Shown: piece by piece, positions 8,103-14,819 of the stretch
Numbering within the stretch: position 1 is the first letter of the stretch
How the letters are laid out: every line of letters starts with the position of its first letter
Source of the DNA: Cellvibrionaceae bacterium
GTDB taxonomy: Bacteria; Pseudomonadota; Gammaproteobacteria; Pseudomonadales; Cellvibrionaceae
DNA: 14,819 nt
Direction: 5' to 3'
Assembly: GCA_027012915.1 (NCBI GenBank)
Contig: JALUYN010000249.1
Coordinates: 1-14,819, forward strand
The notes under the pieces: generated by a model
Database searches by the model: none
Seen by the model: only the letters and a program-made list of their open reading frames with translations
What the model was told of the DNA's origin: nothing
Position numbers and translations under genes: made by a program

Positions 8103-8612
8103 GTGAAAAATATTAAAGTACTGGCTATTGCACTGCTGGCTATGATGGCCTCTTCTTACGCAGCAGCGCAGGGCAAAATTGTAGTACTGAACCTGCAGGT
8201 GGCAATTATGCAGACCGACAAAGCCAAGCAGGTGTTTACCGAGCTTAACAGCAAGTCAGATTACGCTGCCATGAAGAGCAAATTCGAAGGCCTGAAGTCT
8301 GAATTGCAAACCATGGAAAAGGACTTTAACACCAACGGTGTTACCTGGAGCACAGACAGGCAGGCTGAGTACAGCAAAAACTTTGATTTCAAAAATGCTG
8401 ACTTCAAATTGCTGGCCAAGAAGCTGAAAGCGGAGAACAACGCTGCTACTCAGCGTCTGATGGCTGACATGCAGCCCAAGTTTCAAAAGGCTATGGCTCA
8501 GTTGGTTGAGGCTGAAAACATCGGTTTGGTGCTGGACAGCGGTGCCGCACGTTTTGCATCCCCTGACTACGACATCACTTCCAAAGTGACCACGCTGATT
8601 AACAAAATGTAA
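8103..8612 (+). CDS. skp: Periplasmic chaperone Skp (OmpH family)
   Basis: Skp is a trimeric periplasmic holdase that carries unfolded outer-membrane proteins to BamA. The product is 169 residues (E. coli 161). A signal peptide covers about 1-22 with a likely cut at AAA|Q. The mature N-terminus GKIVVLNLQVAIMQTD is the first strand of the trimerisation body. A long charged, Lys/Glu/Ala-rich helical stretch (about 38-140) matches the two helical arms, and the C-terminus (ENIGLVLDSGAARFASPDYDIT) returns to the body, as in OmpH proteins. The start is GTG at 8103, supported by GGAG (8092-8095) 7 nt upstream. It lies downstream of bamA but is separated from it by a palindromic element, and it is followed by two hairpins, so it may be the last gene of the upstream transcription unit. 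Confidence 0.95.
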   Translation: MKNIKVLAIALLAMMASSYAAAQGKIVVLNLQVAIMQTDKAKQVFTELNSKSDYAAMKSKFEGLKSELQTMEKDFNTNGVTWSTDRQAEYSKNFDFKNADFKLLAKKLKAENNAATQRLMADMQPKFQKAMAQLVEAENIGLVLDSGAARFASPDYDITSKVTTLINKM

Positions 8613-8638
8613 TCACCTTCGCGAAGCGGTGATTTTAG
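8611..8638 (+). terminator. Possible weak terminator overlapping the skp stop
   Basis: AATCACC (8611-8617) pairs with GGTGATT (8628-8634), enclosing a self-complementary TTCGCGAA loop region. The T-run is short (TTTT at 8633-8636, two of them inside the stem). The hairpin starts within the skp stop codon. It may be a weak intrinsic terminator or a 3'-end stabiliser. Confidence 0.45.
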
Positions 8639-8652
8639 CCATCGTATACGCG

Positions 8653-8697
8653 CAACTCCCGTGAGTGGCCTGGGCCGCTACCGGGAGTTGTTGGTTT
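8653..8697 (+). terminator. Likely intrinsic terminator between skp and lpxD
   Basis: CAACTCCCG (8653-8661) pairs perfectly with CGGGAGTTG (8682-8690). Inside it, AGTGGCC (8664-8670) pairs with GGCCGCT (8673-8679) with one G-U wobble and a very small loop. A T-rich tract, TTGGTTTT (8690s), follows. The stem is long and GC-rich, so termination or strong attenuation between skp and the lpxD group is plausible. No clear promoter is visible in the remaining 50 nt before lpxD, so complete termination is uncertain. Confidence 0.6.
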
Positions 8698-8750
8698 TGG
8701 GGCCTGATAGCAGGCGTTAACGTCTCCTTGGAAGACTGTTAGGAGGTTTT

Positions 8751-9788
8751 GTGTCTCATACTTCGCAGAGAACATTGCAGGCCCTGGCCGATCTGGTGGG
8801 TGCCCAGCTGCAGGGGGATGGCTTCTGTGAAATCTCCGGCCTCAATACCATTCAAGATGCCGAGCCGGGCCAATTGGCGTTCCTGGCTAATCCGAACTAT
8901 CAGAAGTACCTGAGTACTACTAGAGCTGCGGCCGTTATTCTGAAACCGGAGCTGTCGGATAGCTATAGTGGCAACAAGTTATTGTTGAACAATCCCTATC
9001 TTGGCTATGCCCGTTTAAGTGCTCTGTTTGATACCCGACCTGTGCCGTCCGAGCGTGTGCATCCTAGTGCATGTGTTGATCCCACTGCGAAGCTTGGCGC
9101 TAACGTCAGTGTGGGTGCCAATGCTGTTGTTGAAGCGGGTGTGGTAATAGGAGAGGGCTCAACTGTTGGATCTGGAGCTGTGATTGGCTCTGACAGCTGC
9201 ATCGGTCGAGATTGCCTGATACACGCTAACGCGACGATATATCACGGTATTTCCATTGGCGATCGCGTTACGCTGCACAGCGGCTGCATTATTGGCGCTG
9301 ACGGTTTCGGTTTTGCGCCCAGTAGCGAAGGCTGGGTTAAAGTGCATCAGCTTGGAGCGGTCTGCATCGGCAATGATGTGGAGATCGGAGCAGGAACCAC
9401 TGTCGATCGTGGAGCATTGGACGACACAGTGTTGGCCGACGGCGTTATACTCGATAACCAGGTACAGATTGCCCACAATGTTCGCATCGGCGAAAATACG
9501 GCTATCGCTGGCTGCACTGCTGTGGCGGGCAGCACACACATAGGAAAGAACTGCACTATCGCAGGAGCCTGCGGTATTGTCGGGCATTTAACATTGTGTG
9601 ATGGCGTGCACGTTACTGCCATGACATTGGTGACAAAGTCTATTAATCAGCCTGGTGCCTACTCATCCGGCACGGGCATGATGCCATCGGCGCAATGGCG
9701 CAAAAGTGCGGTACGATTTGGGCAACTGGATAAGTTGGCAGGTCGCATAACAAGACTGGAAAAGTCGACGAAATCGCAGAGAGATTAA
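8751..9788 (+). CDS. lpxD: UDP-3-O-(3-hydroxyacyl)glucosamine N-acyltransferase
   Basis: LpxD adds the second 3-hydroxyacyl chain, from acyl-ACP, to UDP-3-O-acyl-glucosamine, the third lipid A step, in the cytoplasm. The product is 345 residues (E. coli 341). An N-terminal uridine-binding domain (about 1-100, with LAFLANPNYQKYL) precedes a left-handed parallel beta helix of hexapeptide repeats (about 103-310) and a C-terminal helix. Landmarks are IGADGFGFAP (181-190), the TTVDRGALDDT segment (216-226) and QIAHNV with the catalytic base His242 (E. coli His239). The start is GTG at 8751 behind a consensus AGGAGG (8741-8746) four nt upstream, one of the strongest ribosome sites in the window. 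It is the first gene of the lpxD-fabZ-lpxA-lpxB-rnhB group. Identity is secure. Confidence 0.98.
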   Translation: MSHTSQRTLQALADLVGAQLQGDGFCEISGLNTIQDAEPGQLAFLANPNYQKYLSTTRAAAVILKPELSDSYSGNKLLLNNPYLGYARLSALFDTRPVPSERVHPSACVDPTAKLGANVSVGANAVVEAGVVIGEGSTVGSGAVIGSDSCIGRDCLIHANATIYHGISIGDRVTLHSGCIIGADGFGFAPSSEGWVKVHQLGAVCIGNDVEIGAGTTVDRGALDDTVLADGVILDNQVQIAHNVRIGENTAIAGCTAVAGSTHIGKNCTIAGACGIVGHLTLCDGVHVTAMTLVTKSINQPGAYSSGTGMMPSAQWRKSAVRFGQLDKLAGRITRLEKSTKSQRD

Positions 9789-9821
9789 CTTTCGTTTTTC
9801 GAATTTGGAGTAGTATTGATC

Positions 9822-10259
9822 ATGATGGATGTTCGTGAGATCAAGGAATATTTGCCCCATCGCTATCCGTTTTTGTTGGTGGATCGCGTAGAGGAGTTAG
9901 TTGAGGGCGAGGTGATTCGTGCGTACAAAAACGTCAGCACCAACGAAGAAGTGTTCAATGGCCACTTTCCTGGCGCCCCTATATTTCCGGGAGTAATGAT
10001 TGTTGAAGCGATGGCTCAGGCCGCCGGTATTTTAGGCTACAAAACCCAGGGTGAGACGCCAGCCGATGGCTCGTTGTACCTGTTTGCCGGTGCTGACAAT
10101 GTGCGCTTCAAGCGGCAGGTGATCCCCGGTGACCGTTTGCACCTGGAAGCCAAAGTAGTATCGGCCAAGCGCGGTATATGGAAATTTGAGTGTCAGGCGC
10201 ACGTCGATGGTGAGCTTTCCTGCTCGGCGAGCATTTTGTGTGCGTATCGCAAAGTATAG
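9822..10259 (+). CDS. fabZ: 3-hydroxyacyl-[acyl-carrier-protein] dehydratase FabZ
   Basis: FabZ dehydrates beta-hydroxyacyl-ACP in fatty-acid elongation. It competes with LpxA for the same substrate and so sets the phospholipid/lipid A balance. I start at ATG 9822 (145 aa), giving [17 protein letters not shown], which matches P. aeruginosa FabZ ([17 protein letters not shown]). TTG at 9816 has better spacing from GGAG (9807-9810), and ATG at 9825 is a third option. The hot-dog fold motif [21 protein letters not shown] contains catalytic His48 and Glu62 (E. coli His54 and Glu68). FKRQVIPGD (about 97-105) is conserved. The spacer from lpxD is short and the gene is embedded between lpxD and lpxA, the standard arrangement. 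Confidence 0.97.
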   Translation: MMDVREIKEYLPHRYPFLLVDRVEELVEGEVIRAYKNVSTNEEVFNGHFPGAPIFPGVMIVEAMAQAAGILGYKTQGETPADGSLYLFAGADNVRFKRQVIPGDRLHLEAKVVSAKRGIWKFECQAHVDGELSCSASILCAYRKV

Positions 10260-10288
10260 ACTGCGCGTGAATCGAAATCAGAACGCGT

Positions 10289-10326
10289 AAGACCAAATTA
10301 GTAACACCAGAAATAGCAAGACCAAA
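10289..10326 (+). repeat. Short direct repeat AAGACCAAA in the fabZ-lpxA spacer
   Basis: AAGACCAAA occurs at 10289-10297 and again at 10318-10326, 29 bp apart, each followed by an AT-rich T-A-G ending. The second copy lies just before the lpxA start region. The repeat is exact but short; a chance or slippage origin is quite possible, and no function is evident. Confidence 0.35.
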
Positions 10327-10331
10327 GATAG

Positions 10332-11111
10332 GTGAAACCAGTGATTGATCCCAGAGCCATAATTGATCCCACTGCCAAGTTGGCCGCTGACGTAAGCGTT
10401 GGCCCTTGGTCGGTGATTGGCCCGGACGTGGAAATCGGTCCGGGCACCAAGATTGAGTCCCACGTCATCGTTAAGGGGCCTACCGTCATTGGCAGTAATA
10501 ATCACATCTACCAGTTTTCTTCGGTAGGCGAAGATACGCCGGATATGAAGTATCAGGGCGAGCCGACGCGATTGATTATTGGTGACAATAATATTATTCG
10601 AGAGGGCGTTACCATTCATCGTGGCACTGTACAGGACAATTCTCAGACTGTGATTGGCGACGATAATTTATTGATGGCCTATGTCCATGTTGGTCACGAC
10701 AGCGTAATTGGCAATCACTGTATTTTGGTGAATAACTCGGCCCTGGCCGGGCACGTACATCTGGGGGACTGGGCCATTCTGGGTGGCTATACGTTAGTGC
10801 ATCAGTTCTGCCGTATCGGCGCCCATTGTTTTACCGGAATGGGCAGTGCTATTGGCAAAGATGTTCCCGCCTATGTAATGGTCAATGGCAATCCCGCAGT
10901 GGCTAAGACTATCAATGCGGAAGGCTTACGCCGTCGTGGCTTTAGCAAGGAAGATATCTCAACGATTAACAAGGCGTTCAAATTGGTTTATCGACGTGGT
11001 TTAACCAAGGAAGAGTCGTTGCAAGAGCTTCGAGCCCTGGAAGAAAACTGTAAACCGTTGAATGCGATGATTGAATCGCTGGAATCTTCCACTCGCGGCA
11101 TTCAGCGATAG
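10332..11111 (+). CDS. lpxA: Acyl-ACP:UDP-N-acetylglucosamine O-acyltransferase
   Basis: LpxA transfers a 3-hydroxyacyl chain to the 3-OH of UDP-GlcNAc, the first lipid A step. The product is 259 residues from GTG 10332. GTG at 10341 (256 aa) is a real alternative because AGGTG (10330-10334) is well spaced for it. Hexapeptide repeats cover about 8-190, followed by a helical C-terminus ending in STRGIQR. Catalytic His122 lies in VHVGHDSVIGN (E. coli His125). IYQFSSVGEDTPDMKY and EGVTIHRGTVQ are near-identical to P. aeruginosa. At the acyl-length ruler the sequence is GAHCFTGMGSA: Met170 stands where P. aeruginosa has Met169 and E. coli Gly173, predicting preference for 10-carbon hydroxyacyl-ACP. 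It follows fabZ by a 72-nt spacer. Confidence 0.98.
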   Translation: MKPVIDPRAIIDPTAKLAADVSVGPWSVIGPDVEIGPGTKIESHVIVKGPTVIGSNNHIYQFSSVGEDTPDMKYQGEPTRLIIGDNNIIREGVTIHRGTVQDNSQTVIGDDNLLMAYVHVGHDSVIGNHCILVNNSALAGHVHLGDWAILGGYTLVHQFCRIGAHCFTGMGSAIGKDVPAYVMVNGNPAVAKTINAEGLRRRGFSKEDISTINKAFKLVYRRGLTKEESLQELRALEENCKPLNAMIESLESSTRGIQR

Positions 11112-11127
11112 TGCGGGTAGCCAGACG

Positions 11128-12267
11128 TTGCGTATAGGTATTGTTGTTGGCGAAGCCTCGGGAGATATTCTCGGCTCCGGCCTAATGAAAGCCCTTAAGG
11201 CCCGATACCCAGATGCGGTGTTTGAGGGGATTGGCGGCGAACGTATGCTGGCCCAGGGCTTTCATAGCTTTTTCCCCCAGGAGCGTTTGGCAGTGATGGG
11301 GATTATTGAACCTCTGAAACGCCTGTTCGAACTGTTGCGCATTCGCAGGACCCTGATTGAACACTTTATTGCCAATCCTCCCGATGTCTTTATTGGCATC
11401 GATTCTCCTGATTTTAATCTCACCATTGAAGAAAAGCTGCGTGCCGCTGGCATCGCCACAGTTCACTATGTAAGCCCCTCGGTTTGGGCCTGGCGTCAAA
11501 AGCGCATTGTGAAAATTGGTCGTTCCGTAGATCTAATGTTGACGCTGTTGCCTTTTGAAGCAAAGTTCTACGAACAGCACAGTATTCCAGTGTGTTTTGT
11601 GGGGCATCCTCTGGCCGATGAGCTGCCTTTGGAAGTGGACGTTATCGGGGCGCGGGAGAAACTCGGAATTGACCTCAATACACAGCTGGTGGCGCTGATG
11701 CCAGGCAGCCGCGGGGGCGAGGTGAAATTGTTGGGGCCAGAGTTTTGGAAAACAGCGCAATGGTGTCTGCAACGACAACCGGATTTGAAATTCATTGTGC
11801 CAGCTGCCAATGCTCAAAGGCGACAGCAGATCGATGAACAGCTGGCTCTGCATCCGCAATTGCCGATTCAGGTTGTGGACGGTCAATCCCACGAAGTCAT
11901 GGCTGCCGCAGACGCCGTGATGATGGCATCGGGTACCACGACACTGGAAGCCATGCTGTTGAAGAAGCCTATGGTTGTAGCATACAAAATGGCATGGTTG
12001 TCGTTCGCGATTATCTCTCGATTGGTTAAATCAAAGTTCTTTTCTCTGCCGAATCTGTTGGCTGACAAATCTCTGGTTCCTGAAATTCTGCAGAAGCAGG
12101 TGACGCCGGAAGTACTGGGAAACGAGCTGCTAAGCTATTTTGAACAGCCGCAAAAGGCACGGGGATTACGACAGACTTTCTATAATATGCATGTATCGCT
12201 GAAACGCGATGCCAGCGATCGCGCGGCTGATGCTATCGCCAATTTGATCGAGTCGAGGCGTAGCTAA
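11128..12267 (+). CDS. lpxB: Lipid A disaccharide synthase
   Basis: LpxB (GT19) joins UDP-2,3-diacylglucosamine to lipid X, forming the lipid A disaccharide at the inner-membrane surface. The start is uncertain because the frame has no ATG or GTG near the N-terminus. TTG at 11128 gives 379 residues beginning [13 protein letters not shown], close to the usual length (E. coli 382), with GGGTAG about 8 nt upstream. TTG at 11071 would give 398 residues and overlap lpxA by 41 nt, with no ribosome site. Motifs: [12 protein letters not shown] (7-18), IGIDSPDF (89-96, with essential Asp), [13 protein letters not shown] (114-126), MPGSRGGEV (191-199) and [20 protein letters not shown] near the C-terminal third. 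The stop overlaps the rnhB start (TAATG). Function is certain, start moderately so. Confidence 0.96.
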   Translation: MRIGIVVGEASGDILGSGLMKALKARYPDAVFEGIGGERMLAQGFHSFFPQERLAVMGIIEPLKRLFELLRIRRTLIEHFIANPPDVFIGIDSPDFNLTIEEKLRAAGIATVHYVSPSVWAWRQKRIVKIGRSVDLMLTLLPFEAKFYEQHSIPVCFVGHPLADELPLEVDVIGAREKLGIDLNTQLVALMPGSRGGEVKLLGPEFWKTAQWCLQRQPDLKFIVPAANAQRRQQIDEQLALHPQLPIQVVDGQSHEVMAAADAVMMASGTTTLEAMLLKKPMVVAYKMAWLSFAIISRLVKSKFFSLPNLLADKSLVPEILQKQVTPEVLGNELLSYFEQPQKARGLRQTFYNMHVSLKRDASDRAADAIANLIESRRS

Positions 12268-12872
12268 TGGAACCTTTTGTCAGCAGTTACAGTGGCACTT
12301 TAGGGGCTGGAGTTGATGAAGTCGGACGAGGTCCCTTGGCTGGCGATGTGGTCACCGCTGCCGTTATTCTGGACCCAGAGCAACCCATTGAGGGCCTAAA
12401 CGATTCCAAGAAGCTTACCGAAAAACGCCGCGATGCGTTGTTCGACGAAATTCAGGAAAAAGCCCTGAGCTTTTGTATTTCGCGCTGTAGTGTCGCGGAA
12501 ATTGACCAGCTCAATATTCTTCAAGCCAGTTTGTTAGCCATGAAACGGGCAGTAGAAGGACTTAAGATTCAACCCGAGCACGTGTGGGTGGATGGCAACA
12601 AAATCCCTCAGTGGCGCTATCCCGCAGAAGCTGTGGTCAAAGGCGATAGTCGGGTGGCGGCTATCAGTGCCGCTTCAATTCTGGCTAAGGTCACTCGTGA
12701 TCGCGAGATGGTCGAATTCGATAAGCAATATCCCGGTTATGGTTTTGCAGGCCACAAGGGTTACCCCACCAAAGTCCATCTTGCCGCGATAGAGGCTCTG
12801 GGGGTCACGCCGATTCACCGCACCAGTTTCGGCCCTGTGAAAGCCAAGCTGGAACAGCTCACTCTGTTTTAG
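12267..12872 (+). CDS. rnhB: Ribonuclease HII
   Basis: RNase HII nicks DNA 5' to embedded ribonucleotides and removes RNA from RNA/DNA hybrids. The product is 201 residues. The four acidic catalytic residues are Asp17 and Glu18 in [12 protein letters not shown], Asp109 in WVDGNKIP and Asp127 in [21 protein letters not shown], each one residue beyond the E. coli numbering. [12 protein letters not shown] (44-55) and [13 protein letters not shown] are also family typical. ATG 12267 overlaps the lpxB stop by one base, and GAGG (12255-12258) lies 8 nt upstream, so translation is coupled to lpxB. In most relatives dnaE follows; here it does not. No terminator is evident in the 35 nt that follow. 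Confidence 0.98.
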   Translation: MEPFVSSYSGTLGAGVDEVGRGPLAGDVVTAAVILDPEQPIEGLNDSKKLTEKRRDALFDEIQEKALSFCISRCSVAEIDQLNILQASLLAMKRAVEGLKIQPEHVWVDGNKIPQWRYPAEAVVKGDSRVAAISAASILAKVTRDREMVEFDKQYPGYGFAGHKGYPTKVHLAAIEALGVTPIHRTSFGPVKAKLEQLTLF

Positions 12873-12907
12873 GCTCCACGGCAAACACCTTCGTAAGCGA
12901 GCGTGAT

Positions 12908-14407
12908 ATGGATATCAATACCGAAAATACACCGAAATCACCCTCACTTGTAGATGCCCTTGTGCCTACGGCAACCCTAATCGCATTATTGGGGTTGTCG
13001 GTTTACCTGTTCGGTGACGATTCTTCCTACGGCGCCAACCAAATCGTTCTGATTCTCTCGGGGGCTGTTGCTGTGGTCATTGGCCTCAAGAATGGCATGC
13101 ATTGGAATACCCTTGAGCAATCCATATACGATGGAATTCGCATAGCGCTGGGAGCGATATTGATTCTTCTATGTGTCGGCATGCTGATCGGGAGCTGGAT
13201 ACTGGCCGGCACTGTACCGGCCATGATCTATTTCGGCCTACAGATTTTGGACCCTTCGTGGTTCTACGGTGCGGCCTGTGTCATGTCCGCGCTGGTGGCA
13301 CTGTGTATCGGCAGCTCATGGACTACTGCAGGCACGGTAGGGGTTGGACTGATTGGCACTGCGGCGGGCCTGGGTGTTTCTATGGAAGTTACGGCTGGAG
13401 CAGTGGTGTCGGGGGCTTACTTTGGCGATAAACTGTCGCCCTTGTCAGAAACCACTAACCTGGCTCCTGCGGTTACAGGGGTTGATCTGTTTGATCACAT
13501 TCGGCACTTGAGTTGGACGACTTTGCCGGCTTTCTGGATCGCGCTGCTCATATTTCTTTGGATGGGCACCGGGGTTGAGCATTCCACTGAATCAGAGCAG
13601 ATGCAGCAGATTCAGGTATTGCTGGAGCAGCACTTTAATCTTTCCACGTTGCTGTTATTGCCGCTGCTGCTGGTGCTGATACTGGCCTGGCGTAAGGTGC
13701 CGGCCATGGCCAGCATTCTCATTGGTGCTTTGACAGGCGCAGTTTTCGCTATCGTGTTTCAGCGCGACAATCTGCTGGCGTTTGCTAATGCGCCAGAGCT
13801 GCCTGTAGCTCTGCAGCTCTTCAAAGCGGTTTGGATCTCTTTGTTTAACGGCTACGAATTGAACACTGGTAATGGAGTGATCGATAGCCTGTTAAGTCGC
13901 GGTGGCATGAGTTCGATGCTCAATACGGTTTGGCTGATTATCTGTGCCATGATGTTTGGCGCGGTTATGGAAAAAACCGGTCTGCTGGCGAAGCTTATTC
14001 AGGGAGTGTTGGGGATGGTGCGCTCTACGGGAAGTTTGATAGTCGCGACTATCTGCACCTGTATTGGTACCAACATCGTGGCGGGTGATCAGTATATTTC
14101 GATTATTCTGCCCGGGCGTATGTTCAAATTGGAATTCGCCAACCGCGGCTTGGACGCACTGAATCTGTCTCGCAGCATCGAGGATGGCGGCACTATTACC
14201 TCACCACTGATCCCCTGGAATACCTGTGGTGCTTATATGGCAGCAACTCTTGGGGTCGCCACTTTGGCTTATCTGCCCTATGCCTTTTTTAATCTGTTGG
14301 GACCGTTGATTGCCATTGTGTATGGCTACGCCAATATCAAGATTCGTCCGTTAACGTTGCAAGAGATGGATAGGGTCAAGACCTCTGCAGTACATCAAAA
14401 CCAATAA
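12908..14407 (+). CDS. nhaC: Na+/H+ antiporter, NhaC family
   Basis: This 499-residue inner-membrane protein belongs to the NhaC antiporter group, which generally exchanges internal Na+ for H+ (some members exchange organic acids such as malate and lactate). Hydrophobic segments, roughly a dozen, lie at about 17-36, 45-60, 78-111, 118-134, 141-157, 160-172, 203-220, 246-260, 265-284, 335-356, 372-390 and 445-474. Conserved blocks fall in two halves: GSSWTTAGTVG (135-145) and GAYFGDKLSPLSETTNLAP (169-187), then GTNIVAGDQY (387-396) and SIEDGGTITSPLIPWNTCGAY (423-443). ATG 12908 has only a weak ribosome site. It lies 35 nt after rnhB and may share its transcript. Its 3' end overlaps dgkA on the other strand. 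The family call is strong; the exact substrate is not visible. Confidence 0.88.
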   Translation: MDINTENTPKSPSLVDALVPTATLIALLGLSVYLFGDDSSYGANQIVLILSGAVAVVIGLKNGMHWNTLEQSIYDGIRIALGAILILLCVGMLIGSWILAGTVPAMIYFGLQILDPSWFYGAACVMSALVALCIGSSWTTAGTVGVGLIGTAAGLGVSMEVTAGAVVSGAYFGDKLSPLSETTNLAPAVTGVDLFDHIRHLSWTTLPAFWIALLIFLWMGTGVEHSTESEQMQQIQVLLEQHFNLSTLLLLPLLLVLILAWRKVPAMASILIGALTGAVFAIVFQRDNLLAFANAPELPVALQLFKAVWISLFNGYELNTGNGVIDSLLSRGGMSSMLNTVWLIICAMMFGAVMEKTGLLAKLIQGVLGMVRSTGSLIVATICTCIGTNIVAGDQYISIILPGRMFKLEFANRGLDALNLSRSIEDGGTITSPLIPWNTCGAYMAATLGVATLAYLPYAFFNLLGPLIAIVYGYANIKIRPLTLQEMDRVKTSAVHQNQ

Positions 14408-14765
14408 ACAGCCAGCACAGGCCGGCGGCAATCAGGCTCATCAGTACTGCCGCCGATCCCATATCTTTGGCGCGGCCGCTCAGTTTGTGGTGCTCTGGAC
14501 CAATGCGGTCTACCACAGTTTCCACCGCGGTATTCAGTAATTCCACTACCAGTACCATTAGACTGACGAAAACGAGAATGGCTCTCTCGGTGTTATTGAA
14601 ATCGAAGACCGCCAAAATCACCAATGCGACAAGCAGTAGATTGACCTCCTGGCGGAAGGCCGCTTCATGTTTCCAGGTTTTGCGTAATCCGTTAGCTGAA
14701 AAAGAAAAGGCGTTGATAATTCGGCGTAAGCCCGTCTTGGGGTGTGAACCTTGGGGATCTGTCAT
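14376..14765 (-). CDS. dgkA: Diacylglycerol kinase DgkA
   Basis: DgkA is a small trimeric inner-membrane kinase that phosphorylates diacylglycerol to phosphatidic acid, recycling lipid released by envelope glycan and lipid A modification, and so feeding CdsA. The product is 129 residues (E. coli 122). It has three membrane segments (about 42-57, 61-80, 105-124) after an amphipathic N-terminus. Signature residues are ANGLRKTWKHEAAFRQE (24-40), VVELLNTAVETVVDRIG (73-89, with Glu75, Asn78 and Glu82) and HHKLSGRAKDMGSAAV (92-107, with Lys100 and Asp101). The start is the ATG at 14765-14763, with a weak AAGAG about 8 nt upstream. It converges on nhaC, and the last 32 bp of both genes overlap. Identity is secure. 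Confidence 0.96.
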   Translation of the reverse strand: MTDPQGSHPKTGLRRIINAFSFSANGLRKTWKHEAAFRQEVNLLLVALVILAVFDFNNTERAILVFVSLMVLVVELLNTAVETVVDRIGPEHHKLSGRAKDMGSAAVLMSLIAAGLCWLFIGFDVLQRS

Positions 14766-14819
14766 GGTACGGCTCTTGATAACTGAGTATTCAACAGGCC
14801 GTTATAACGCAACTGTTTG

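Noticed and set aside
14766..14819. Promoter for dgkA on the minus strand (TTGCGT, then TACTCA after 17 bp)
   Set aside because: The -10 candidate matches the consensus at only two positions. The region also continues past the window, so the true promoter may lie outside.

Overview
The window is a stretch of core gammaproteobacterial chromosome carrying the envelope-biogenesis cluster pyrH-frr-uppS-cdsA-dxr-rseP-bamA-skp-lpxD-fabZ-lpxA-lpxB-rnhB on the + strand. It is followed by an nhaC-type Na+/H+ antiporter gene (+) and a convergent dgkA (-). Gene order, a P. aeruginosa-like LpxA, FabZ and UppS, moderate GC, and a sodium antiporter suggest a free-living, probably marine gammaproteobacterium nearer to the Pseudomonas/Cellvibrio side than to the enterics. 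The exact lineage is inference.

Layout. 1-1010: the 3' part of pyrH (UMP kinase; 5' end outside the window) overlaps frr (ribosome recycling factor). 1011-1113: a spacer with competing inverted repeats. 1114-5319: uppS (undecaprenyl-PP synthase), cdsA (CDP-diacylglycerol synthase), dxr (MEP-pathway reductoisomerase) and rseP (site-2 protease). 5387-8612: bamA (outer-membrane protein assembly) and skp (periplasmic chaperone), separated by a 91-bp REP-like palindromic element. 8613-8750: two hairpins that look like terminators, then 8751-12872: lpxD, fabZ, lpxA, lpxB and rnhB. 12908-14407: nhaC. 14376-14765 (-): dgkA, whose 3' end overlaps nhaC by 32 bp.

The genes work together on the Gram-negative envelope. 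Dxr and UppS supply the C55 lipid carrier, CdsA supplies phospholipid precursor, and FabZ balances fatty-acid elongation against lipid A synthesis. LpxA, LpxD and LpxB build the lipid A disaccharide, BamA and Skp deliver outer-membrane proteins, RseP relays envelope stress, and DgkA recycles diacylglycerol.

This is a conserved housekeeping region, and I see no defence system, prophage, CRISPR array, RNA gene or complete insertion sequence. The points worth a second look are local: the REP-like element, the frr-uppS spacer, unusual conserved-motif residues in UppS, a calcium-site-like motif in BamA loop 6, the LpxA acyl-length ruler residue, heavy use of GTG/TTG starts, and the presence of nhaC/dgkA where dnaE usually follows rnhB.
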